Notes: generated by a model not told the origin, from the letters alone. A stretch of 64,000 bases of DNA from Candidatus Mailhella excrementigallinarum (GCA_944324075.1 CALUUZ010000007.1:62001-126000); one strand, 5' to 3'. Counted from the stretch's first letter, positions 26,121 to 35,904 are shown. A program made the numbers and translations.

Positions 26121-27149
26121 ATGGACTCTTCAGGGATCATAGGGGAAAGTTCCACCCTAGCGGATGTATTCCGTCTGCTGCACAAGGTTGCTCCAACCGA
26201 CAGCACTGTGCTTGTGACCGGAGAATCCGGCACCGGCAAGGAACTTCTGGTGCGGGCGCTTCATCGGCGCAGCCTCAGAAACGACAAGCCTTTCGTTCCG
26301 ATAAACTGCGGGGCGATTCCCCGTGAACTGCTGGAGTCTGAACTATTTGGTCATGAAAAGGGAGCGTTTACGCATGCCATCCGCAGCAAGCCCGGACGTT
26401 TTGAGCTGGCTGAGGGCGGCACGGTGTTTCTTGATGAAATAGGGGAAATGGATATCAGCCTTCAGGTGAAAATCCTCCGGGTCCTGCAGGAAAAGGAAAT
26501 AGAGAGGGTCGGAGGAAGCGGCCCCAAACAGGTGGATGTGCGCATCATAGCCGCCACAAACCGTGATCTTGAAGAAGAAGTCCGCCTTGGCCACTTCCGT
26601 GAAGACCTGTACTATCGTCTCAATGTCATCCCTATACATTTGCCCCCCCTGCGGGAACGTGGTCAGGATATTCTCCTTCTGGCGCAATCGTTCCTGGAAC
26701 GCTTCTGTGAGAAGCGCATGCGCAAATGCCTCAGGCTTTCTTCTGAGGCTGCCCGCGTGCTTCTGGCCTATCCCTGGCCGGGCAATGTGCGCGAGCTGGA
26801 AAACTTCATGGAACGCCTGAGCATTCTTGTGGATGAATCACCCGAGGGGCTGATTCAGGTTTCCGATCTGCCCCGGAAGATTCTGGATGCCGTTGGCGAA
26901 CCGGATCAGCTTCCGCCTTTGCCGGAGGCCGCGCCTGTTTCTTCCGGAGCATTCGTGTGGCCCACGCTTGAGGTACTCAAGCAGCAGAATATGGGGCTGC
27001 GTGAGTTTCTTGACATTGTGGAAGCCAGACTTTTAGATGAGGCTCTGGAAGCTGCCGCAGGCGTCAGAAACCAGGCGGCGGAAATTCTCGGTATCAAGCG
27101 TACGACTTTAATAGAAAAACTTAAAAAGCGCGGCCTGAAGGCGGATTAA
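26121..27149 (+). CDS. PspF-like sigma-54-dependent activator with variant GAFTHA loop
   Basis: A 342-residue bacterial enhancer-binding protein with only an AAA+ domain and a Fis-type helix-turn-helix (NQAAEILGIKRTTLIEKLKK at the C-terminus). There is no receiver, GAF or PAS domain. Walker A GESGTGK is at 34-40 and Walker B GGTVFLDEIGEM at 99-110, and the arginine-finger region is normal. The sigma-54 contact loop reads GAFTHA (81-86) instead of GAFTGA. The start at 26121 has GGGAGG 5 bp upstream; an ATG at 26082 lacks a site. It is followed 19 bp later by a giant TPR gene and may control it. Confidence 0.88.
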   Translation: MDSSGIIGESSTLADVFRLLHKVAPTDSTVLVTGESGTGKELLVRALHRRSLRNDKPFVPINCGAIPRELLESELFGHEKGAFTHAIRSKPGRFELAEGGTVFLDEIGEMDISLQVKILRVLQEKEIERVGGSGPKQVDVRIIAATNRDLEEEVRLGHFREDLYYRLNVIPIHLPPLRERGQDILLLAQSFLERFCEKRMRKCLRLSSEAARVLLAYPWPGNVRELENFMERLSILVDESPEGLIQVSDLPRKILDAVGEPDQLPPLPEAAPVSSGAFVWPTLEVLKQQNMGLREFLDIVEARLLDEALEAAAGVRNQAAEILGIKRTTLIEKLKKRGLKAD

Positions 27150-27168
27150 TGACAATCCGAATTTCGGC

Positions 27169-30100
27169 ATGTTTTGCGTGGTTACTGACGTGACAACATT
27201 TCTGCCTCCTGCATACCAGCGGCCTCTCCGGCATGAAAGTCTTTCCATCCTGAAGAAGGGGACTTTGTTCGCGTCTTGTGTCGGAACCGGGCGTCATGCG
27301 CTCCTCTTTTCCCTGTTCTGCGGTCTTGTTCTCTGTCTGCCTGACGACGCCCGCGCAGCTTCATGGGACTGGTCCCGGCGAGGCGGACGTGAACGCGTGA
27401 TTATCCGTCTGGATACCCCGGGCGAGCACAGCCAGACAGTCCGGGATGCTCAGCAAAGCCTCGCTGTTCGCCTTGAACGTCTGCCCCAGAGCCTTGAAGC
27501 ACGGCAAACCCCGCCGCAGAATTCTCTGATTCGGGATGTTCGCATTGACCCCGCAACCATGTCCCTGCGTGTCGACACCAATACCCCCGCATTTGGATTT
27601 ATCGTCACGACACCGGGAAACGGCAGTATCGTGCTGGATATGTTCCCCGACGCGCTGGGCGCACGCTGGAGGCCGGACGGCACGATCGCGCCTGTAAGCG
27701 CGCCAGTGATCCCCGTTCCTCAGGAGCTTGCGCAGACTTCATCTGCCACACCTCCCCCAAGGGCTTCGGGGCAGGCGGCAGTTTCCGTCCCCCAGACCCC
27801 TCCCACACAGCAGACGGCGCAGAACTCCTCTTCAGATAGCAGCGTTCCCGGCCGGCAAAATTCACCGGCAGAAGCCGTGGGGCAGCCGAAGTCCGAAACG
27901 GAGTCCACTGTCCTCTCCACGGAAGGACAAGCGCCGTCTCTCCAGCCAGCCTCCATTTCTTCGTCTGTCTCTTCTTCGTCGCCTGCGGCGATTCCCTCGC
28001 ACGAACAGCCACTCTCCGTGCCTGCTGCGACGCCTGAAGAAAAGCGGCAGCCCGACATCAGGGCAACGCAGCAGCCTTCCCCGTCCCCAGCGGAAACGTC
28101 CGTCACGGCGTCCTCTCCTCAGCAGCCTGTTTCCCGTCCTGTAAGCGCGGATGCGACTGCTGCGCACGGACAGAGTTCCATACCGTCAGCCGGTGTCTCC
28201 AGTTCAGCTCCGGCTCAGCCGGAAACGGTCATGCCGTCTCAGGCTGCACACGCCCAGGGTTCACAAATTTCGATCACTGTCAATACCGGCCAAAGCGTTC
28301 CCCCCTCTCCAACAGCCGTCGCTGCGCCCGTGCCTCCCTCCACGCCACAAAACGCTGCGCCCTCTTCTCCCGTGACGCCGTCTCAACCAGCTCCTTCTTC
28401 TCCGAGTCGTTCCGGTTATGAGCTTTCCCATACCGTAAGCGCGGCGGGAGAACCTCTGGTGAGCGCCCGCATGAATATGGGCGGACCGGAAACGTGGCCC
28501 TCTCAGTCCTCTCCTGATGTCGGAACCACTCCCCCTCCCGGCGGACAAGGAAATATCAACATTACCGTATCCGTCCCGTCCGGAGGTGAAAGCCGTACTG
28601 ATCCAGCCTTTCCATCCCCGGAAGATACAGCTTCCGTTCAGGGTTCTGCAACAGACACTTCCCCACAGCAGACTGCAACGGCGGATGCGGCGTCCTCGTC
28701 CATTTCTCCCGTGGAAGGCGCTCCTTCCCCGCAGGAATCCCAGGTTCTTTCGACGACCTCCAGTATCCCCGAACAGGATAAGCAGAAAAAAGAGTCTGAG
28801 GATGTTTCCTCCGAACAGCAGAAGAGTCCGGATCCAATCTATGTTGATGAAGAGGGAAATCCTGTTCCGCCGCCGCCGGATATTCCTACACTGCTGAAAG
28901 ACGCCGACGCAAAAATGGAGCGCGGAGAATACGCCTCCGCCCTGCCCGATCTGGAAACATTGAAACAGGCGGAGTTGTCGCCCGAAGAACGGGAAAATGT
29001 ACTCTATAACTATATGAAGTCGTTATATGAAAAGTATCATCCTGATTTTGGGGAACACGCTGAGGAAGTTATTGACGCAGCCAATGCTGCAATGAACTTC
29101 AACCTTGATTCCTATCGGGTTCCGGAAGCATTGAGTACTCTTGCCTCTGTCAACCTTGCGGCTGGCAATATTGAAGACGCCAAAGGGTATGTTTACCTGA
29201 TGCGTCGTAAATATCACGGTAATCCTCAGGTGCCCAGTTCTCTGCTCAATCTGGGCAGGGAATACATGCGCCGTCAGGATTATGCAGATGCATCCATCGC
29301 CTTCTCCCAGATTCTTGAAGAATATCCGGAAAGTAAGAATGCAAAGGATGCCGGCCTGCTGCAGGTGCATTCCCTCTACAGGCAGGGACACTATGATCGG
29401 GCGCTGACCCTGATAGAATTCGTTGATCGGCGCTGGCCGCGCATCTACCTTGAAGATGAGGAATACCTTCCCGTCTCGGCGGATGTGGCTCTGCGTCAGG
29501 GCAAGTATGACAAGGCGCTGGAGACTTACTGGAAACAGTATAATCTCCATCCTTCCGATGCCACTACTCCCGGGGTGCTGATGCATATCGGAGAACTCTA
29601 TTACCGGACGAATCGTCCGCTCCCCGCCGGCAAGGCGCTGGAAGAGCTGGTCCGGGCCTTTCCTGAAAGCGCGGAAGCCCCGCGAGCGCTTCTTCTTCTG
29701 GGAGAAAACGGCATTCACGACGGCAATCCGGAACTGGATGAAGTGCTGGCCATTTTTGAGAAGCCCAACCCCAGAATCCCGAGCATATTCTATCAGCGCA
29801 TCTCCCGCGACTATCCCAATGCGCCGGAAGCCATTTCCGCCCGCCTGCGCACCATCGCCTGGCAGTATCGAAACAAGGAATATGTTCCGGCCATGGACGC
29901 CGCGCGCGGCTTCATGATCGACTACGAGGACAAGCCGGAGTCCTTGCGAGCAAAGGATATTCTGCTCCGGGCTTTTGCGGTGGAACTCAGCAATTCCCTT
30001 TCCGAGGAGAATTACGAGCGGGTACTCTCCCTCTGGGAAAGATACCCGCAGGTTCAGCCCTATTACCAACCCCTGGAGCCGGATCTGCGGGTAGCGCTGG

Positions 30101-30852
30101 CTCGAGGGCAGCTGAACCGCGGCAATGAAGCCGCCGGACTTGAGCTGCTCGCGCCCTTCCTTGAAACGCACGAAAACCCCGAATACGGACTGTACGCTTA
30201 TAATCTGTACCTGTCTTCCTATCTGCGCTCACAGAACTGGGACGGCATTCTCTCGCTGGGCGATAAGGTACATGACTGGAAGCTGCCTCCGGAAGCACGT
30301 CATCAGCTTGACTACGCGATGGCTCTTTCCGCGGAAAATCTGAATCTGCCCGGTCGTGCACTCCCGCTGTGGAAAACTCTGGCTCCGTTGAGTGATATCC
30401 CGCTGTACCAGCGAGCCTATGCGAACTACTTTCTTGCCCGGGATGCGGAACGCCGTCAGGATCTGCGAGACGCATATCAATATAATCTCGATACGCTGGG
30501 CATGTTCACGCAGCTTCAGGATGAGCAGTCCCCCTATGCAGACTCCGAGCGTGTTCGGGAATCCATTGCCGCGCTCATGGATGTCACGGAAATAGCAGGC
30601 CGTTATGCCGAGGCCCTGGACTGGGCTGCGAAGTATGCCGCCTTTGTTCCTGCCACCTCTCCCGACTATGCCGGCCTGCGCTTCCGGGAAGCAAGACTGC
30701 ATCGTAAGATGGGAGATACTGCGCGCTGGAGGGCTATTCTCCAGGGAATTGTAGATAATGAGCCTGATTCGGTCTTTGGAAAAATGGCGGCATCGGAACT
30801 TCATACTTCCAACGTTGCTCGTGACCTGAGCCGTTTTACCGAGAATAACTGA
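27169..30852 (+). CDS. Giant exported TPR protein with a Pro/Ser/Gln-rich middle
   Basis: A 1227-residue protein. A signal peptide ends near residue 63 (hydrophobic core HALLFSLFCGLVLCL, then DDARA). About 100 residues of predicted beta sheet follow (RVIIRLDTP..., IVTTPGNGSIVLDMFPDALG), resembling an AMIN-like domain by pattern only. Residues about 185-565 are low complexity rich in P, S, Q and A. From about 575 to the end there are repeated TPR-type helix pairs. It probably acts as a periplasmic scaffold. Start is uncertain: ATG 27169 has a weak ribosome site, and a TTG near 27265 after AAGAAGGGGAC is possible. Its stop overlaps the pth start. Confidence 0.8.
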   Translation: MFCVVTDVTTFLPPAYQRPLRHESLSILKKGTLFASCVGTGRHALLFSLFCGLVLCLPDDARAASWDWSRRGGRERVIIRLDTPGEHSQTVRDAQQSLAVRLERLPQSLEARQTPPQNSLIRDVRIDPATMSLRVDTNTPAFGFIVTTPGNGSIVLDMFPDALGARWRPDGTIAPVSAPVIPVPQELAQTSSATPPPRASGQAAVSVPQTPPTQQTAQNSSSDSSVPGRQNSPAEAVGQPKSETESTVLSTEGQAPSLQPASISSSVSSSSPAAIPSHEQPLSVPAATPEEKRQPDIRATQQPSPSPAETSVTASSPQQPVSRPVSADATAAHGQSSIPSAGVSSSAPAQPETVMPSQAAHAQGSQISITVNTGQSVPPSPTAVAAPVPPSTPQNAAPSSPVTPSQPAPSSPSRSGYELSHTVSAAGEPLVSARMNMGGPETWPSQSSPDVGTTPPPGGQGNINITVSVPSGGESRTDPAFPSPEDTASVQGSATDTSPQQTATADAASSSISPVEGAPSPQESQVLSTTSSIPEQDKQKKESEDVSSEQQKSPDPIYVDEEGNPVPPPPDIPTLLKDADAKMERGEYASALPDLETLKQAELSPEERENVLYNYMKSLYEKYHPDFGEHAEEVIDAANAAMNFNLDSYRVPEALSTLASVNLAAGNIEDAKGYVYLMRRKYHGNPQVPSSLLNLGREYMRRQDYADASIAFSQILEEYPESKNAKDAGLLQVHSLYRQGHYDRALTLIEFVDRRWPRIYLEDEEYLPVSADVALRQGKYDKALETYWKQYNLHPSDATTPGVLMHIGELYYRTNRPLPAGKALEELVRAFPESAEAPRALLLLGENGIHDGNPELDEVLAIFEKPNPRIPSIFYQRISRDYPNAPEAISARLRTIAWQYRNKEYVPAMDAARGFMIDYEDKPESLRAKDILLRAFAVELSNSLSEENYERVLSLWERYPQVQPYYQPLEPDLRVALARGQLNRGNEAAGLELLAPFLETHENPEYGLYAYNLYLSSYLRSQNWDGILSLGDKVHDWKLPPEARHQLDYAMALSAENLNLPGRALPLWKTLAPLSDIPLYQRAYANYFLARDAERRQDLRDAYQYNLDTLGMFTQLQDEQSPYADSERVRESIAALMDVTEIAGRYAEALDWAAKYAAFVPATSPDYAGLRFREARLHRKMGDTARWRAILQGIVDNEPDSVFGKMAASELHTSNVARDLSRFTENN

Positions 30853-31466
30853 TGGATTTTGCCGGACTTTTGGTGGGACTGGGAAATCCCGGGGCCCAAT
30901 ATCGCGGGACACGGCATAATATGGGGTTCATGACCCTTGAAGCCTTGTTCGAAAAGCTTTCCCTCCTGCCAGGTGCATCAGTGGAACAGATCTCCGGCAC
31001 AAAATTTCAGTGCCTGCTGTGGCGCTGTTTTCTGCCGGGGAGTACTGCCCCCTGGCTTGCCGCCATGCCCCAGACCTTCATGAACCTCAGCGGAGACAGC
31101 GTTCAGCCGCTTATGTCCTGGTACAGGCTTTCTTCCCGGAAGCTGCTGGTCATTCATGATGAGCTGGATCTTGAGCCGGGGCGCATCAAGATTAAAAGCG
31201 GCGGAGGGCTCGCCGGACACAATGGATTGAAATCCATAGTACAGCGCTTGGGGACACAGGATTTCTACAGGCTCCGTCTCGGCGTGGGCCGTCCGCCGGA
31301 CAGGGACAATGTTATTTCCTGGGTACTGGGGCGTTTTCCCGCACAGGAAAAGACGCGGGCGGAAGAATCCATAAAGGAAGCTGTTGAGGCCATTCTCTGT
31401 TTCGCTGCCGATGGTCCGGAAAAGGCCGCAAACCGTTATAACGGCAAGAAAATGGCTTCCCTGTGA
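30852..31466 (+). CDS. pth: Peptidyl-tRNA hydrolase
   Basis: Releases peptides from prematurely dropped peptidyl-tRNA. The catalytic set is visible in the 204-residue product: N12 in GLGNPG, H22 in TRHNMGF, the MPQTFMNLSG block and D in VIHDELDL. GGGLAGHNGLKS completes the family signature. It overlaps the TPR stop by one base (TGATG), so it may be translated by re-initiation. Confidence 0.95.
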   Translation: MDFAGLLVGLGNPGAQYRGTRHNMGFMTLEALFEKLSLLPGASVEQISGTKFQCLLWRCFLPGSTAPWLAAMPQTFMNLSGDSVQPLMSWYRLSSRKLLVIHDELDLEPGRIKIKSGGGLAGHNGLKSIVQRLGTQDFYRLRLGVGRPPDRDNVISWVLGRFPAQEKTRAEESIKEAVEAILCFAADGPEKAANRYNGKKMASL

Positions 31467-31882
31467 CAGCGGAACATTTTCGCTTTGACAATGTCCCAGA
31501 GGGCAGCGGTGCGAGACTCCGCCGCGATGTCGGAATATCCGGTGTTCCATACTCTGAATTCCGATAATGGGTTCTCCTGTACAGGTGGATTGTGTTTATT
31601 CCCTGCCGACTTGGCGAGTCTGATGCGTTTCGGCAAACATGACAACGGAAAATCCTCCTTTTTTCCTCGAATATGCAGAGCAAAACGGTCTGCATGCGGG
31701 AACTCCTCTTGCCATGCCGAAAAACTTCGAGTATAAACAAACAGTCGTTTCTGACAGTTTCATTCTTTATTTCTGCGTTCCCAGACGCGCTCTTCCCGGT
31801 GATTCCCTGCGGCTTGCCACGAGCTTTGAGCCCGTGTTTGCATTCCCGCGCTCCCTTCCCCGGTTCAAACACGGTGGTACCT
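31467..31882. other. Gene-free stretch between pth and rho
   Basis: No convincing coding frame is seen in these 416 bp. The long upstream frame of rho continues here only by chance, because family similarity begins after 31883. It holds a good promoter at 31709-31737, leaving a rho leader of about 140 nt where rho autoregulation would be expected to act. Confidence 0.6.
31709..31737 (+). promoter_or_regulatory. Sigma-70 promoter for rho
   Basis: TTGCCA (31709-31714) and TATAAA (31732-31737) are separated by 17 bp. Confidence 0.65.
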
Positions 31883-33208
31883 ATGCCCATTCAGCGGAAA
31901 AGAAAGTCGACCGCAAATCCTGCCGATGCGTCCGCAGCCGGCGCGCCTGAAAGCATCCTCAACCTGACGGATCTCAAAAACCGAAGCATGCAGGATCTGA
32001 TGGAGCTTGCGGAACAATACCAGGTTGAAACCGCCAGTTCCATGCGCAAGCAGGAACTGATCTTCGCCATTCTGCAGGCCTGCGCTTCACAAAACGGAGC
32101 AATCCACAGCGACGGTGTGCTGGAAATTCTCCCCGACGGGTACGGCTTTCTCCGTTCACCTCTCAGCAGCTATATGCCCGGCCCTGATGACGTCTATGTC
32201 TCTCCCTCGCAGATCCGGCGTTACCATCTGCGCAAAGGGGACTGCGTTTCGGGGCAGATCCGTCCCCCACGGGAAGGAGAGCGCTATTTTGCACTGGTCA
32301 GAGTCAACGAAATAGGCTTTGAAGATCCGGAGCTGGCCCGTCATCTGGTTCTGTTCGATAATCTTACGCCCATCTATCCTGATCAGCAGATGTGCATGGA
32401 GACCGACTCCAAAAACATGTCGTCGCGCATCATAGATCTGATGGCCCCCATAGGACGCGGCCAGCGTGCGCTTATCGTCGCACCGCCCCGTACGGGCAAG
32501 ACTGTCCTGCTGCAGACCATCGCCAACGCCATCAGCGCCAACTATCCGGAAGTCTATCTGATTGTCCTGCTGATTGACGAGCGTCCTGAAGAAGTGACGG
32601 ATATGGAGCGTACGGTCAAAAACGCCGAAGTCATCAGTTCCACCTTTGACGAACCGCCCCACCGTCATGTTCAGGTTTGTGAAATGGTTCTGGAAAAGGC
32701 CAAACGCCTGGTAGAGCGCAAGCGTGATGTGGTCATCATTCTTGACTCCATCACGCGTCTCGGGCGCGCCTATAATGCCGTCACCCCCTCTTCCGGGAGG
32801 GTGCTTTCCGGGGGGTTGGACGCCAATGCTCTTCAACGTCCCAAGCGATTCTTTGGAGCGGCCCGCAATATTGAAGGTGGGGGCAGCCTGACTATTATAG
32901 CATCAGCGCTTATTGACACCAATTCCCGCATGGATGAAGTGATCTTTGAGGAATTCAAGGGAACCGGCAATATGGAGATTTATCTGGATCGCCATCTTTC
33001 CGAGAAACGGGTTTTTCCCGCCATTGATATTAATCGCACCGGTACCCGTAAGGAAGATCTGCTGCTGCCCGATGATGTTCTCAACAGGGTATGGATACTG
33101 CGCAAGATTCTTGCCCCCATGTCTCCTATTGACAGCATGGAATTTCTGCTCGACAAAATGCGCGGCTCAAAAAGCAACAAAGATTTCCTGAACGGGATGA
33201 GCAAATAG
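31883..33208 (+). CDS. rho: Transcription termination factor Rho
   Basis: A hexameric RNA-dependent ATPase that ends transcription. The 441-residue product has the N-terminal helical domain ([16 protein letters not shown]), the RNA-binding cold-shock-like domain ([34 protein letters not shown]) and the RecA-like motor. P-loop APPRTGKT is at about 199-206, with [14 protein letters not shown], and the Q-loop/R-loop region [20 protein letters not shown] follows. The basic start PIQRKRKS is usual. ATG 31883 is used; the 70-residue upstream extension is unrelated to Rho. Confidence 0.96.
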   Translation: MPIQRKRKSTANPADASAAGAPESILNLTDLKNRSMQDLMELAEQYQVETASSMRKQELIFAILQACASQNGAIHSDGVLEILPDGYGFLRSPLSSYMPGPDDVYVSPSQIRRYHLRKGDCVSGQIRPPREGERYFALVRVNEIGFEDPELARHLVLFDNLTPIYPDQQMCMETDSKNMSSRIIDLMAPIGRGQRALIVAPPRTGKTVLLQTIANAISANYPEVYLIVLLIDERPEEVTDMERTVKNAEVISSTFDEPPHRHVQVCEMVLEKAKRLVERKRDVVIILDSITRLGRAYNAVTPSSGRVLSGGLDANALQRPKRFFGAARNIEGGGSLTIIASALIDTNSRMDEVIFEEFKGTGNMEIYLDRHLSEKRVFPAIDINRTGTRKEDLLLPDDVLNRVWILRKILAPMSPIDSMEFLLDKMRGSKSNKDFLNGMSK

Positions 33209-33222
33209 GCAGGGATTCTGTC

Positions 33223-34272
33223 ATGACGCGCCTTTCGCCTTTACCTGAAACCCGTAAAGGGCGTATTCTTCTGGGTGCCGTTCTTTTTTTCGTTTTCTCG
33301 TCGGCTGCGGTGGGAATAGGATTCTGGATGCGGCATATTGCCTATCTGAAATCTCCTGTCTGTGCCGTAGATCGGCTGAATGAAGCTATTCTGACAGGGA
33401 ATGCAGAACTTTTTGATGCCGTATTTCCACAGGATGCCAGCAGGGATTTTGCACTCAGGCTGGCAGACACCATTCCGCCGGAGTTTCTGTCGCAACGGGA
33501 TCCGCAGATCCTTGCCCAGTACATGCGTGAGCTATTGACAGCACTCCTGCGCGGTGACCCTGCTCCGGATTTTGTGCAAAACAGCATCCTGCCCATCCTG
33601 CCGGAAGATTTTTTCCGCCAGTTGACGGAAAGACCATTCTCGCTCGTCAATGCGAACGCACATCTGGCGGTGGCGGAAAGTACCTTCCGTCATCCATCAT
33701 GCAAGGAGGAACTCAGACTCATCCTCGGATTTGGCCGTTCGGACAATCGCTGGAAGGCGGTGGGCATTCTGAACGCCCGGGAGCTTCTGTCCATTTACCT
33801 GACTGCACTGGACAAAGAAAAACAGCGACTTGCTCGGCTGCACGAAGACACTCAGGCGTTTCATCTGCGCAAAATAGCCCATTATCTTCCCGGGGCAGTA
33901 TGCAAGGCCGGTCCCATGCGGCTTAGCGGCGGTCATGCCGTCCTGATCATCAGTCTTACCGGCGCACCCAATCCAGGTCCGGAAATTGTGGAAAGCTGGG
34001 GACTGGAGTTCCCGATAACCGATGAGGCCGGAACCGTCCTGGCCTGTCCGCGTCTGAGTGAAAGCGGAAAACTGATGCCGGGCAATGAATTGCGCCGCTC
34101 ATGGACACTGGATTTGGAAGAAGATGCTTTTCGTCGCCTGAAAGCGGCAGGAGAACTCCGCTGCAGGGTTGTTCCCCTCTATGTGTTGCTTGACAACGGG
34201 ACAATGTATTCCAGTGATCCCCGTTGGCTCAAACGGGCCGGTCATACAGTGACGTCCTCAGAGCACCCATAA
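33223..34272 (+). CDS. Unknown single-pass membrane protein
   Basis: Not recognised. The 349-residue product has a short basic N-terminus, one membrane segment (about 16-36, ILLGAVLFFVFSSAAVGIGF) and then a soluble, probably periplasmic domain. No catalytic or lipobox motif is visible. The middle resembles a DUF4019/NTF2-like layout (PVCAVDRLNEAILTGNAELFDAVFP, then ESTFRHPS...) only loosely, and the last third looks beta-rich. It follows rho by 14 bp and precedes pgl by about 70 bp, so it is probably co-transcribed with both. Confidence 0.75.
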   Translation: MTRLSPLPETRKGRILLGAVLFFVFSSAAVGIGFWMRHIAYLKSPVCAVDRLNEAILTGNAELFDAVFPQDASRDFALRLADTIPPEFLSQRDPQILAQYMRELLTALLRGDPAPDFVQNSILPILPEDFFRQLTERPFSLVNANAHLAVAESTFRHPSCKEELRLILGFGRSDNRWKAVGILNARELLSIYLTALDKEKQRLARLHEDTQAFHLRKIAHYLPGAVCKAGPMRLSGGHAVLIISLTGAPNPGPEIVESWGLEFPITDEAGTVLACPRLSESGKLMPGNELRRSWTLDLEEDAFRRLKAAGELRCRVVPLYVLLDNGTMYSSDPRWLKRAGHTVTSSEHP

Positions 34273-34343
34273 AAGACTTTCCTTCCCATCGTTACTGTGG
34301 CAACATGAGTAAGGTTCATCTACAATATAACGAGGAGAGGCGC

Positions 34344-35084
34344 ATGTCACGCAGCCGTTCCATTCATCTGACCCTGCATATTCACAAAGATCCCGCCGCC
34401 ATGGCGGAACGGGCCGCACACTATCTCGCCGCCTGCTGTGAAGAAGCCATTTCTCAACGCGGCGTTTTTACACTTGCTCTTTCCGGAGGCAAAACCCCTC
34501 TCCCCCTGTTCCGTCTTCTGGCCGGGGCAGACTGGGCAGAACGTCTGCCGTGGGAAAAAATCGTCCTTTACTGGGGTGACGAGCGTTGCGTCGGACCGGA
34601 TGATCCTGGCAGCAACTATGGCATGGCGCGAAGTGAACTGCTGTCACATGTTCCTGTCACGTGGTATTACCGGATGAAAGGCGAGGATGATCCCGTCCAT
34701 GCAGCTCTGGCTTATGAAAACATGCTGAAGGAACATTTCCGTCTTGCTCCCGGCGAATTCCCTCGTTTTGACTGCATTCTGCTTGGTCTGGGAGAAGACG
34801 GGCATACAGCATCACTTTTTCCTGGTGAACAGGGCATCGAGGAAAAGGAGCGTATCGTGATAGATCAGTATGTGCGCAGTCGCAGTGCAGATCGCCTTAC
34901 ATTGACGCTTCCGGTACTGAATAATGCCCGCTGCTGTATGTTTATGGTCACCGGCAAGGAAAAGCATGCCGTACTCAGCCAGGCTCTCAACCTGCTGGCT
35001 GAACCGAAACTTCCTGCCCAGTTCGTGAGACCCCGTCTTGGCGATCTTGTATGGATTGTGGATGAAGGCGCAGCTCAGGGCTGA
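34344..35084 (+). CDS. pgl: 6-Phosphogluconolactonase
   Basis: Hydrolyses 6-phosphogluconolactone in the oxidative pentose phosphate route. The 246-residue product has the GlcN6P-isomerase-like fold with LALSGGKTPLPLFRLL, WGDERCVGPDDPGSNYGMAR and the catalytic block LLGLGEDGHTASLFPG. ATG 34344 has GAGGAGAGG upstream; the in-frame extension to 34224 overlaps the previous gene. It ends 8 bp from convergent yigZ. No glucose-6-phosphate dehydrogenase is in the window. Confidence 0.93.
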   Translation: MSRSRSIHLTLHIHKDPAAMAERAAHYLAACCEEAISQRGVFTLALSGGKTPLPLFRLLAGADWAERLPWEKIVLYWGDERCVGPDDPGSNYGMARSELLSHVPVTWYYRMKGEDDPVHAALAYENMLKEHFRLAPGEFPRFDCILLGLGEDGHTASLFPGEQGIEEKERIVIDQYVRSRSADRLTLTLPVLNNARCCMFMVTGKEKHAVLSQALNLLAEPKLPAQFVRPRLGDLVWIVDEGAAQG

Positions 35085-35092
35085 AGTTTCCG

Positions 35093-35773
35093 TCACTCTT
35101 CTGCCTCGTATCTTTCGCAGGCGCTTATACGGGCGGTTCCGTCACTGACCTGCATAAGCGCCTGTTTGCAGGCTTCGGCCAACTCTTCAGACAGACTTAC
35201 AGTCAGACAAACATTTTCTGCAAACAGTTCTTCTGCGATGGAGGCATCCATATCCGACAGAACGCGTTTAATCCGGTTCAGCCGGGCGTAATCAGTTTCC
35301 ACCCGCAAGAATACCGGTATGATCTTTTCTTTGACAGGCAACAGTTCAAGTGCCTGAGCAACGCCTCCTTGATATGCGCGTACCAGTCCTCCCGTCCCCA
35401 GCTTGATTCCTCCAAAATAGCGTGTAGTAACTGCAACGATTTCTCCAATCTTTCCAAACAGAAGCTGATTGAGCATAGGCTTGCCCGCTGTACCGTGAGG
35501 TTCGCCGTCATCGCTTTGTCCGATACAGGCCGTATCTCCCGGCGCTCCAGCCGCAAAAGCCCAGCAGTTGTGCGTCGCATCAGGAAATTCCCCACGTATG
35601 GCCTCCACAAACGACAGTGCCTCTTCACGCGAAGAAGCCCTCCCCAAGCTGGTAATGAATCGGCTGCGCCTGATTTCCTCTTCAAAACGAAAAACAGTAT
35701 CCTGCCCCAGACGTCTTTTTTCCACATAACATGCAAGGGGAACAAGAGCGGGAACCATGTATCGGGTTGCCAT
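35093..35773 (-). CDS. yigZ: YigZ/IMPACT family protein
   Basis: A 226-residue protein with the UPF0029/IMPACT N-terminal domain: RSRFITSLGR, DATHNCWAF, the hallmark SDDGEPHGTAGKPML and TRYFGGIKLGTGGLVRAY. A C-terminal DUF1949 domain follows. The eukaryotic relative regulates translation through Gcn1; the bacterial role is not settled. It is divergent from rubrerythrin and convergent with pgl. Confidence 0.92.
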   Translation of the reverse strand: MATRYMVPALVPLACYVEKRRLGQDTVFRFEEEIRRSRFITSLGRASSREEALSFVEAIRGEFPDATHNCWAFAAGAPGDTACIGQSDDGEPHGTAGKPMLNQLLFGKIGEIVAVTTRYFGGIKLGTGGLVRAYQGGVAQALELLPVKEKIIPVFLRVETDYARLNRIKRVLSDMDASIAEELFAENVCLTVSLSEELAEACKQALMQVSDGTARISACERYEAEE

Positions 35774-35824
35774 GGAAAAATCCTCGTCGACTGTGGCGGA
35801 AAATTTCCGCCGTGAAAAAAACTC

Positions 35825-35869
35825 TTTACAAATTCCTTTTCGGACAGTAAATAGGAAGCGTTCCTATTT
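35825..35869 (+). promoter_or_regulatory. Rubrerythrin promoter with palindromic operator
   Basis: TTTACA (35825-35830) and TAAATA (35848-35853) have a 17-bp spacer. A perfect inverted repeat, AAATAGGAA (35849-35857) and TTCCTATTT (35861-35869) around GCG, covers the -10 box and start site. A repressor bound here would block initiation. A Fur/PerR-type peroxide regulator is the obvious candidate by analogy. Confidence 0.65.
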
Positions 35870-35904
35870 TATAACCCCTCAAAAAATTTAAGGAGAGAAA
35901 CATC

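Noticed and set aside
27605-28897. Several long ORFs in other frames over the Pro/Ser/Gln-rich part of the TPR gene
   Set aside because: They are low-complexity shadows of the real frame, with no start signals or recognisable domains.
29023-30171. A 382-codon frame antisense to the TPR gene
   Set aside because: It is a shadow of the TPR coding frame with no start signal.
31485-31736. A possible small gene between pth and rho (CarD position)
   Set aside because: The frame has no CarD motifs and no ribosome site; the region carries the rho promoter.
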